Origin: a bacterium
Lineage (GTDB): Bacteria; Vulcanimicrobiota; Xenobia; RGZZ01
Reading direction: 5' to 3'
DNA: 5,802 bases
Assembly (NCBI GenBank): GCA_021782195.1
Contig: JAJXVI010000178.1
Location: 1-5,802 of the forward strand
Positions 1 through 5,316 of the stretch are shown here, piece after piece. The notes under the pieces were generated by a model, which was not told the DNA's origin, did not search any database, and saw nothing but the letters and a program-made list of their open reading frames with translations. Position 1 is the first letter of the stretch. Every line of letters starts with the position of its first letter. The translations under genes and the position numbers were made by a program.

Positions 1-2473
1 TATACGAAGTCTGGGTGACAAGCGCATTCCCCGCAGTGGGCGCAGCACCACCGGCCGTCCCTCCTGAATTTACCAGCAGTCCGGTCGCAGCCGTGGAGCC
101 GGTGGCACCCGTTGACGCAACGGTTGGCGTAGACGAAGCGACAGGAGGAGAGGTCGCCCGCACGTACAGGTCATCCAGACAGGTTGGATCGGTCGCAAAC
201 TTCGGCAGAACCTCCAGGATAATCCAGTACTCGTTGTTCGGCGTATAGATCTGACCGACGTTGCTGGTACCGTAGGCGTCGGCCAGTGCCGAGTCGACCT
301 GCTTTGCGGTCAGGCCCATCAGGTACGCTCGGGTACGATCCACCTCGATATGTGCCTTGAGACTCCGCAGCTGAATGTCGGTGCTGGCGTCCTGGACCCC
401 GTCGATCTTCTTGACCCTGGACAGCAACAGGTTTGTTGCGGAATAGAGTTGCTGCAAATCGAGGCTTTGAAGGGTAAACTGATACATTCCGTTGGTGACG
501 TGACCGCCGATGAAAATCGCCAGGGGATTCTGCATGAACACCTTGAGACCCACGATACGCGCGAACTTGTGTCGCAACTCCTGAATCACCTGGTCGGCGG
601 TCAGCTTGCGTTCTCCCAGAGGCTTCAAGGTAATGAACATGCGCCCGGCATTGATGCTGTTGTTGGCACCTCCCGCACCGGCCACGGACATGAAGTCAAG
701 CACATTCGGATCGTGCTTGAGAATGGCGGCGGCCTGCTTCTGCTTTGCTGCCATCGCCTGGAAGGAGATGTCCTGCGACGCCTGGGTCGTCGACATGATC
801 TGACCGGTATCCGCACTGGGGATGAAGCCCTTCGGGGCGGCCTGGAAAAGTTTTACCGTCAGCCACATGAGTGGCAACAACGACAGCAGTGTTACGATCC
901 GGAAGCGGAGCACCCAGTACAGCGCGAGGTCATATGCGTCGCGGAGGGAATCGAAGGCGCCCTCCAGCAGGTTGTAGATGACGCCGTGCTCCTTTTCGGG
1001 AGGACGCAGAAAGCGACTGCACAGCATGGGAATCAGGGTGAGGGCCACCACGCCAGAGAACAGGATGGCGGCAGTGATGGTGACCGCAAATTCCCTGAAG
1101 AGACGCCCGATGATCCCACCCATGAAGAGAATCGGGATGAACACCGCAACGAGCGAGAGCGTCATCGACACGATTGTGAAGCCGACCTCGCGCGTTCCCT
1201 TCAACGAGGCCTCATAAGCGTTCTCCCCGAGTTCCATGTGACGGACGATGTTCTCCAATACAACAATGGCATCGTCTATCACGAACCCGACACACAGGGT
1301 CAATGCCATCAGCGAAAGGTTGTTCAGGGAGAAGTGCAGCACGGCCATGATGGCAAAGGTACCGATGAGCGAGGTCGGAAGCGAAAGGCTGGGGATCACC
1401 GTCGCGGTGAAGTTGCGAAGGAAAAGAAAGATGACCACGACCACCAGCACGACCGTAACCCCCAGGGTGATTTCCACGTCCGGTACCGACTCTCGGATCG
1501 ATTTGCTGCGATCGAACAGGATCTTGAGCTTGACCGAGGCCGGAATCTGGGTCTCAACCCCCGGCAGTACCTTCCGAATGTTGTCGATGACCTGGACGGT
1601 GTTCGTATCCGGCTGCCCCTCCACAGCCAGCACGATAGCCCGCCCGACACGCGTCCAGTTTGCGACAAGCAGGTTCTCCGTGCTGTCAATGACGTGGGCG
1701 ACCTGGTCAAGATGCACGGGAACGCCGTTTCGTACCGCAACAACCAGTTTGCTGAAGGCCGCGGCATTGAACATCTGGTCGTTCGTGTGGATCTCAAACG
1801 TGTTGTCTGGTCCCCACAACACGCCGGTCGGACGCTTCACCGATCCGGTGGCGAGTGCCTGTTGCACCTGATCGATTCCGATGCCGAAGGCCGCCAGTTT
1901 ACGCGGATCAACCTGTACGCGAACCGCGTATTTCTGTGACCCGAACACCAGGACCTGGGCCACGCCGTCAACCATGGAGATGCGTTGGGCCACAAGGTTC
2001 TCAGCGTATTCGTCCACCTGGTACATGGGCCGGGTCGGAGAACTCAGGGCAAGAAACAGAATCGGCGCCGCCGCCGGATTCAGTTTTCGAAACGACGGGC
2101 GCGTCGGCATCGGAGGCAGCAACGGCAGCGCGGCGGAGATGGCGGTCTGGATGTCCTGCGCGGCGGAATCGATGTTGCGACTCAAGTTGAACTGCACGAT
2201 GATGACCGTGGAACCCAGTGAGCTTGAGGAACTCATGTTGTCGATACCCGGCACCGTTGCAAACTGGCGCTCGAGAACGGTCGCCACCGTCGTCGCCATG
2301 GTCTCGGGGTCGGCTCCGGGCAGGGCGGCCGAAACCGCAATGGTCGGAAAATCGACCTGCGGCAGATCGGCAATCGGCAGCCTCTGAAAACCGAGAGCTC
2401 CAAATATCACGATACCGAGCATGACCAGCGTGGTCATGACCGGTCGTCGGATAAACAGCTCCGAAAGATTCAC
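1..2473 (-). CDS. RND multidrug efflux permease, MdtB/MdtC-like (HAE-1), 3' end outside window
   Basis: Inner-membrane proton/substrate antiporter of a tripartite efflux pump. It begins at a GTG (2473-2471) reading MNLSELFIRRPVMTTLVMLG, the family's usual N-terminus, and stays open for 824 codons to the left edge; family members are about 1030-1060 aa. TM1 is near residues 10-30, followed by the first porter domain. TM4 carries GFVIDDAIVVLENI with Asp400/Asp401, matching the proton-relay pair Asp407/Asp408 of AcrB. FIPILFMGGIIGRLFREFAV lies at about 445-464 and PKGFIPSADTG at 547-557, where the second periplasmic loop begins. After LYVR (769-772), where relatives go almost directly to a VPL-type motif, the sequence becomes Ala/Thr/Gly/Ser-rich to the edge. 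It starts 5 bases after the adaptor stop and is probably translationally coupled. Drug specificity cannot be read from the sequence. The family call is firm; the MdtB/C subgroup is inferred from N-terminal motifs. Confidence 0.96.
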   Translation of the reverse strand, partial: MNLSELFIRRPVMTTLVMLGIVIFGALGFQRLPIADLPQVDFPTIAVSAALPGADPETMATTVATVLERQFATVPGIDNMSSSSSLGSTVIIVQFNLSRNIDSAAQDIQTAISAALPLLPPMPTRPSFRKLNPAAAPILFLALSSPTRPMYQVDEYAENLVAQRISMVDGVAQVLVFGSQKYAVRVQVDPRKLAAFGIGIDQVQQALATGSVKRPTGVLWGPDNTFEIHTNDQMFNAAAFSKLVVAVRNGVPVHLDQVAHVIDSTENLLVANWTRVGRAIVLAVEGQPDTNTVQVIDNIRKVLPGVETQIPASVKLKILFDRSKSIRESVPDVEITLGVTVVLVVVVIFLFLRNFTATVIPSLSLPTSLIGTFAIMAVLHFSLNNLSLMALTLCVGFVIDDAIVVLENIVRHMELGENAYEASLKGTREVGFTIVSMTLSLVAVFIPILFMGGIIGRLFREFAVTITAAILFSGVVALTLIPMLCSRFLRPPEKEHGVIYNLLEGAFDSLRDAYDLALYWVLRFRIVTLLSLLPLMWLTVKLFQAAPKGFIPSADTGQIMSTTQASQDISFQAMAAKQKQAAAILKHDPNVLDFMSVAGAGGANNSINAGRMFITLKPLGERKLTADQVIQELRHKFARIVGLKVFMQNPLAIFIGGHVTNGMYQFTLQSLDLQQLYSATNLLLSRVKKIDGVQDASTDIQLRSLKAHIEVDRTRAYLMGLTAKQVDSALADAYGTSNVGQIYTPNNEYWIILEVLPKFATDPTCLDDLYVRATSPPVASSTPTVASTGATGSTAATGLLVNSGGTAGGAAPTAGNALVTQTSY
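2..157 (-). other. Low-complexity insertion in permease porter loop
   Basis: Residues 773-824 of the permease, up to the last visible codon, consist almost only of Ala, Thr, Gly, Ser, Pro and Val, with repeated TG, AG and ST pairs. The preceding YWIILEV...LYVR is the ordinary end of a porter strand, so the insertion sits in a periplasmic loop before the expected VPL segment. The frame stays open with no stop, which argues against a frameshift, but the far end lies outside the window. Confidence 0.75.
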
Positions 2474-2478
2474 CGAAT

Positions 2479-4275
2479 CTACCTCTGTGCCCGCGAGTGG
2501 GCCCCCGCAGGGGAAGTCGCGCTCGAAACAGGCGACGCCAACGGTGCGGCAGATGCGGGGGACGCTGCGGATTCACCAGAGGACGCTGCCGGCGGGGCAG
2601 CGGACGCGGCGGACGGGGGGGGAGACGCCGCGGTTTCCACAGCATCTCCGGGGGAGGCTGCAGAAGCGGAGGACGTCGCCGGGGAGGCAGGCGTTTCGGA
2701 GGACGTCGCCGGCAGGAGCGAAGGCGATCCGGCCGCACGCTTACGGGAAGCACGGGGCGATCTCCGGGCCTCCGAAACACCAGAAGTTCTCCCCGCGGCG
2801 CCAGCACCTGAGGAGCTCTCCACCGTGACCTTCGCACCCGGAACCAGCAGGAGCTGGCCGTCAACCACGACCGTCTCGCCCGGCCTGACCCCCGACGCGA
2901 GAACCGCTTCGTTGCCGAGGTTCCGTTCGACCTTGACGGGGCGGACCTGAGCGCGCATCTTGCTGTCGACAATGAAAACGTAGTCGCCGCTCTGGCCAGG
3001 TTGAACCGCCTGGATCGGAACCACGATCCGGTTCCTTTCGGTCGTAATCTTGAGCGTCACGTTGACGTAGTGCCCGGGCCACAGGTGGCGCTTGCGATTG
3101 GAAAAGGTCGCACGCATGGCGATGGTGCCCGTCGCTGTGTCGATGTTGTTGTCGATGAAGCTTACCCGGCCTTCGTCCGGACGCAAGCGCCCTTCCTGGT
3201 CCTGCATGACGGCAGTGACGCGCAACGCCCCGAGATCCTGGAAGTAGCGAATCTGGTTCAGATACTGCTCGGGCACGGCAAAATTGACGTAAATGGGCGT
3301 GATCTGGTCTATTGTGACCATCGGCGTGGTGTCGTTTGCCTTGATGATCGTGCCCTGATACAGGTTCAGGCTGCCGGTGCGACCTTCAAGAGGAGAATCG
3401 ATGTGGGTGAAGCCCAGTTGCACCTGGGCGTTTCGCGCGGCAGCCTCGTCTGCCTCCCGGTTCGCACGCAGGATGTTCACCTGCGCCGCATCAGCCCGTA
3501 ATGAGGCGCGCACGCTCATCAACTGAGCCCTGGAACTGCGCAACTGGGCTTCATCGGCAGCCACCGTGGCGTCGTACTGACACGCGTTGGCATGCTGCTG
3601 CTCAGCCTGCTCGGCTGTCACGAACCCCTGGCGCAAGAGAACCCCGTAGCGATGATCTTCCGAGCGAGCAAAGGCCTGCTGGGCCTGGTCCTTACGAATG
3701 TTCGCCAGAGATTGATGAACCCCCGCCCTGGCCTGGCGCACCAGTTCCCGGTCCTTGGATACTGTGAGGATGGCCTGGGCGATCTGGGCCTCGTCTCGGG
3801 CAATGTTTGCCCTGGCCTGATCGAGCGCGGCCTGTAGTGGACGCGGATCAATCTGAAACAGGGGCTGCCCTTTGCGCACGAAGTCGCCCTGCTTGAAGAA
3901 CACGTGCGTCAATTGTCCACCAACCTGTGAAACAACCGCGACGCTCTGATAGGGAATCGCATTGCCGACCACGTGAACCTCGATTGGAACGCTTCGCAGG
4001 ACGGCTTTCGTCACCGTCACCGGCGCCGGACCGGCGGACCCACCTCGAAGACCGGCCTGCTTGCCCTTGTGAATCTTCGCTCCCCAGTGGTGATAGGCAA
4101 ACCCGCCAACCACGAGCAGAGCAAAGAAGAAAACCACGCACCCGAACGCGCGCCCCGGATGCCTCTCACGGATGTGCCCGGAGGGCTCAGCGTAGACAGC
4201 GGAGGGTGGGGGAGTCGCCTCGCGCTCGGTGGATGTATCGCGCTTGTTCGACTGGGTTTCAGGTTCTCTTGACAT
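2479..4275 (-). CDS. RND efflux periplasmic adaptor (membrane fusion protein), MdtA/AcrA-like, with long tail
   Basis: Links the inner-membrane permease to an outer-membrane channel. I chose ATG at 4275 (598 aa): GAGAG lies 6 bases upstream, whereas the TTG directly before it (4278) would leave only 3. Residues 1-42 are polar and cytoplasmic. About 43-60 form one hydrophobic membrane anchor with no lipobox. Residues 83-148 (VGG...GDFVRKGQPLFQIDPRP) and 288-325 (GFTHIDSPLEGRTG) are the two halves of the lipoyl/barrel-sandwich domain. Residues 149-287 form a long coiled-coil hairpin with its tip near RYGVLLRQGFVTAEQAEQQ. Residues 326-412 are the beta-barrel and about 413-486 the membrane-proximal domain, ending LLLVPGAKVTVE. 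Residues 487-598 are an Ala/Ser/Pro-rich tail absent from typical adaptors; E. coli MdtA is about 415 aa. It is the first gene of the operon and lies 5 bases ahead of the permease. Confidence 0.96.
   Translation of the reverse strand: MSREPETQSNKRDTSTEREATPPPSAVYAEPSGHIRERHPGRAFGCVVFFFALLVVGGFAYHHWGAKIHKGKQAGLRGGSAGPAPVTVTKAVLRSVPIEVHVVGNAIPYQSVAVVSQVGGQLTHVFFKQGDFVRKGQPLFQIDPRPLQAALDQARANIARDEAQIAQAILTVSKDRELVRQARAGVHQSLANIRKDQAQQAFARSEDHRYGVLLRQGFVTAEQAEQQHANACQYDATVAADEAQLRSSRAQLMSVRASLRADAAQVNILRANREADEAAARNAQVQLGFTHIDSPLEGRTGSLNLYQGTIIKANDTTPMVTIDQITPIYVNFAVPEQYLNQIRYFQDLGALRVTAVMQDQEGRLRPDEGRVSFIDNNIDTATGTIAMRATFSNRKRHLWPGHYVNVTLKITTERNRIVVPIQAVQPGQSGDYVFIVDSKMRAQVRPVKVERNLGNEAVLASGVRPGETVVVDGQLLLVPGAKVTVESSSGAGAAGRTSGVSEARRSPRASRKRAAGSPSLLPATSSETPASPATSSASAASPGDAVETAASPPPSAASAAPPAASSGESAASPASAAPLASPVSSATSPAGAHSRAQR
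2482..2486 (-). promoter_or_regulatory. Shine-Dalgarno of the permease
   Basis: AGAGG on the minus strand lies 8 bases before the GTG start and overlaps the last two codons of the adaptor gene. It supports the GTG as the true start and suggests that ribosomes finishing the adaptor re-initiate on the permease. The next in-frame ATG (codon 13) would remove the conserved N-terminal residues ahead of TM1. Confidence 0.8.
2667..2712 (-). repeat. 16-bp direct repeat in the adaptor tail
   Basis: CGGAGGACGTCGCCGG (plus-strand reading) occurs at 2667-2682 and again at 2697-2712. The 30-bp period gives a 10-residue repeat in the protein (PATSS at 522-526 and 532-536). Nearby GGACGCTGC variants suggest the tail grew by tandem duplication or slippage. 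Confidence 0.85.
3415..3810 (-). repeat. 35-residue internal repeats in both arms of the adaptor hairpin
   Basis: In the ascending helix, ANIARDEAQIAQA (156-168) recurs as ANIRKDQAQQAFA (191-203). In the descending helix, ADEAQLRSSRAQL (240-252) recurs as ADEAAARNAQVQL (275-287). Both offsets are exactly 35 residues, five heptads. Short adaptors such as MdtA carry one such unit per arm, so this hairpin looks symmetrically lengthened. Heptad composition alone can mimic repeats, so duplication is an inference. Confidence 0.6.
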
Positions 4276-4281
4276 CAACGT

Positions 4282-4286
4282 CTCTC
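4282..4286 (-). promoter_or_regulatory. Shine-Dalgarno of the adaptor
   Basis: GAGAG on the minus strand, 6 bases before ATG 4275 and 3 before the in-frame TTG at 4278. The spacing favours the ATG. Confidence 0.7.
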
Positions 4287-4291
4287 AAGTT

Positions 4292-4312
4292 CGGCAGGGA
4301 ATCCCTCTGCCG
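4292..4312 (-). repeat. Hairpin in the adaptor 5' leader
   Basis: CGGCAG (4292-4297) pairs with CTGCCG (4307-4312), and two more G-C pairs inside need one bulged base. In the efflux mRNA this stem ends only 5 bases before the Shine-Dalgarno sequence. It could influence ribosome access, but no competing structure or ligand-binding fold was recognised. Confidence 0.45.
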
Positions 4313-4395
4313 GTAGATGGAGGATGGGACAGCGTGGCAGGGCAGCTGTCAGGCAGTCCTCGCCTGCGGACCGAAAAAAACTTGCAGACACGTCA

Positions 4396-4410
4396 CATTC
4401 ACAATGAATG
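4396..4410. promoter_or_regulatory. Candidate TetR/AcrR-type operator
   Basis: CATTCA-CAA-TGAATG is a perfect 6-bp inverted repeat with a 3-bp centre, about 120 bp upstream of the adaptor start. Read on the minus strand it contains TTGTGAATGT, a ten-base string that I recall from the E. coli AcrR operator upstream of acrAB. The location fits local repression of the efflux operon. No regulator gene is visible, and a 12-bp symmetric match can arise by chance. Confidence 0.4.
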
Positions 4411-4575
4411 AAACGCGTGCCCCCCATCCTTCCGTCCGGAACTGTGCGTTTACGCCCACACGGACAAACGAAGTAGAGGCTGACATACACGTGGCAGACC
4501 ACTCTTACGGCCGACCACAAGATGTGCAGGGCCATTATGCCACACGCCCCTGAGTGCTGCAAGCAGACACACCCG

Positions 4576-4631
4576 GTGGGCAATGGCCGATGAGATTTCT
4601 TTATCCCACGCTCCCCATGGCCGTTGCCTGC
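4576..4631. repeat. 13-bp inverted repeat, likely RNA stem-loop
   Basis: GGCAATGGCC (4579-4588) faces GGCCGTTGCC (4619-4628): ten pairs with one G-U wobble. Three further pairs (4576-4578 with 4629-4631, two of them wobbles) extend the stem. The 30-base loop is rich in T and C. It has no T-tract on either strand, so it is not a simple terminator, and it adjoins the degenerate duplication. Confidence 0.5.
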
Positions 4632-4749
4632 ACAACTCGAGACGTTGCGCGAAAGAAGCCTGCTTGCGGCAACCTGCCCCTCGGCGTCCGTCTGTCCGGC
4701 ACGACTTGGGACATTGCGCAAAAGATGGCAGTGCGTTGCCGCAGATGCA
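4621..4749. repeat. Degenerate direct duplication of about 60 bp
   Basis: The core 4630-4656 matches 4699-4725 at 22 of 27 bases, 69 bp apart, and all five differences are transitions. Weaker similarity with short gaps extends on both sides (CCGT-TG-CC before, TGC-TTGC-GCA-TGC after), giving units of about 4621-4677 and 4688-4749. Each copy can fold a small hairpin, GTTGC/GCAAC in the first and CGCA/TGCG in the second. No known family was recognised. Confidence 0.5.
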
Positions 4750-4789
4750 CCGCCTGAAAAAATGTTCGTCGCGCAGGGGATCAGAACCA

Positions 4790-4818
4790 TTGACAAGCGT
4801 GGGGCTGTACGCTAATAT
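4790..4818 (+). promoter_or_regulatory. Sigma-70-type promoter of the tRNA operon
   Basis: TTGACA (4790-4795), a 17-base spacer and TAATAT (4813-4818) form a near-consensus promoter. Transcription should start around 4825-4827, about 27 bases before tRNA-Val. The G/C-containing stretch just after the -10 is typical of stringently controlled stable-RNA promoters. An A-tract at 4757-4762, a little upstream of the usual UP-element position, may add activation. Confidence 0.88.
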
Positions 4819-4820
4819 AT

Positions 4821-4833
4821 GCGTTGTCAACGC
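4821..4833 (+). repeat. Palindrome at the tRNA operon start site
   Basis: GCGTTG-T-CAACGC is a perfect 6-bp inverted repeat centred on the predicted start site. It could be a protein-binding site in DNA; as RNA the one-base loop is too tight for all six pairs to form. No partner is recognised. Confidence 0.4.
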
Positions 4834-4853
4834 GGTGCGTTCGACAGGACCGC

Positions 4854-4930
4854 GGGCGAGTAGCTCAGTCGGTTAGAGCGCGTGGTTCACATTCACGAGG
4901 TCACAGGTTCAAGTCCTGTTTCGCCCACCA
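4854..4930 (+). tRNA. tRNA-Val (anticodon CAC)
   Basis: Complete 77-base cloverleaf. The acceptor GGGCGAG pairs with TTCGCCC, the D-stem is GCTC/GAGC, and the anticodon stem is CGTGG/TCACG with CAC at 4888-4890, reading GUG. The T-stem is ACAGG/CCTGT with loop TTCAAGT. A73 and an encoded CCA (4928-4930) follow. It is the first gene of the three-tRNA operon. Confidence 0.97.
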
Positions 4931-4938
4931 GATAACGC

Positions 4939-5015
4939 GGGGTCGTGGCCTAGGGGTTTAAGGCGCCGGCCTGTCACGCCGGAGATCGCGAGTTCAAATC
5001 TCGTCGGCCCCGCCA
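4939..5015 (+). tRNA. tRNA-Asp (anticodon GTC)
   Basis: Complete 77-base cloverleaf. The acceptor GGGGTCG pairs with CGGCCCC, and the anticodon stem CCGGC/GCCGG encloses GTC at 4973-4975. The T-stem is GCGAG/CTCGT with loop TTCAAAT, followed by G73 and an encoded CCA. Aspartate identity bases G34, U35, C36, C38, G73 and G10 are all present. The D-arm is unusual: bases 8-9 are TG, the stem is GCCT/AGGC and the loop AGGGGTTTA, unlike the common bacterial TAGTTCA...GGTTAGA pattern. It lies 8 bases after tRNA-Val. Confidence 0.96.
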
Positions 5016-5021
5016 AATATT

Positions 5022-5097
5022 GCCGAGGTAGCTCAGTCGGTAGAGCACATGACTGAAAATCATGGTGTGGTCAGTTCGATTCTGACCCTCGGCACCA
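5022..5097 (+). tRNA. tRNA-Phe (anticodon GAA)
   Basis: Complete 76-base cloverleaf. The acceptor GCCGAGG pairs with CCTCGGC, the D-stem is GCTC/GAGC, and the anticodon stem CATGA/TCATG encloses GAA at 5055-5057. The T-stem is GTCAG/CTGAC with loop TTCGATT. A73 and an encoded CCA (5095-5097) follow. It is the last gene of the operon, 4 bases before the terminator hairpin. Confidence 0.97.
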
Positions 5098-5101
5098 ACG
5101 G

Positions 5102-5125
5102 AAGGCCCGTTCAGACGGGCTTTTT
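5102..5125 (+). terminator. Rho-independent terminator of the tRNA operon
   Basis: GCCCGT (5105-5110) pairs with ACGGGC (5115-5120) around a TCAG loop, directly followed by five T's. The stem extends outward by one G-U and two A-U pairs. It ends the three-tRNA transcript and should separate it from the downstream gene. Confidence 0.92.
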
Positions 5126-5316
5126 GGTTTCCGTGACGCCTCACCAGGGGAGCGGGCGCTGGACTCCAACTCGTGCGTACGGCGTTGTCGTCGGCTCTCT
5201 GCCTGCAGCGCGTGATGGTGCGGTCGCCCCATCCGAGAAAACGCTGCGCACTTGCCGGTCACGCTACTCGGGTTCTCTGCAGGGACCTGACGACTCTTCC
5301 CATAAAACTGCAATGA

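Larger units (their letters stand above)
2482..2817 (-). other. Ala/Ser/Pro-rich C-terminal tail of the adaptor
   Basis: Residues 487-598 follow the last conserved segment of the adaptor. A short basic patch (about 504-513, RRSPRASRKR) leads into roughly 85 residues of mostly Ala, Ser and Pro with scattered Glu/Asp/Thr, built from degenerate units such as PATSS and ASAAS. It is predicted to be disordered and periplasmic. The frame ends exactly where the permease signals begin, so the tail is part of the gene and not a readthrough artefact. Confidence 0.85.
4279..4789. other. Non-coding divergent intergenic region
   Basis: About 510 bp between the adaptor start and the tRNA promoter. Open frames exist on both strands, but none has a good ribosome site, recognisable motifs or natural protein composition, and some run into the tRNA genes. 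The region contains a structured adaptor leader, a palindrome that could be an efflux operator, a 13-bp inverted repeat and a degenerate duplication, listed separately. I found no convincing sigma-70 promoter for the efflux operon, although one must lie here or be of a non-standard type. Confidence 0.7.

Noticed and set aside
350..1939. A 529-codon open frame on the plus strand
   Set aside because: It lies exactly antisense to the well-supported RND permease. Its His/Arg/Asp-rich, motif-free translation is the mirror of GC-rich permease codons.
2481..2830. Possible frameshift turning the adaptor's end into junk tail
   Set aside because: The tail keeps a consistent Ala/Ser/Pro composition and in-phase 30-bp repeats. 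Its stop codon sits 5 bases before the permease GTG with a proper Shine-Dalgarno sequence between, as expected for an intact operon junction.
2001..2972. A 323-codon minus-strand frame overlapping the permease start and adaptor tail
   Set aside because: It is out of frame with both genes and extremely Arg/Pro-rich, a by-product of the Ala/Ser/Pro tail codons. Both overlapped genes have clear family motifs and start signals.
4374..4403. Minus-strand T-run (4374-4380) as an intrinsic terminator in the efflux leader
   Set aside because: There is no stable GC-rich stem directly upstream of the T-run on that strand. The palindrome at 4396-4410 is AT-rich and too far away.
4275..4796. Minus-strand frame of 173 codons filling the intergenic region
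   Set aside because: It runs into the adaptor start, has no ribosome site or recognisable domain, and is Cys/Arg-rich in a haphazard way. Its apparent internal repeat (LLRNVPSRAG/LLSRNVSSCAG) merely reflects the DNA duplication.
4583..4876. Plus-strand frame running from the intergenic region into tRNA-Val
   Set aside because: It crosses the tRNA promoter and enters a tRNA gene, has no Shine-Dalgarno sequence and shows no family features.
5080..5125. Integration (att) site at the 3' end of tRNA-Phe
   Set aside because: I found no second copy of the tRNA 3' end in the window and no integrase. A normal terminator follows directly.
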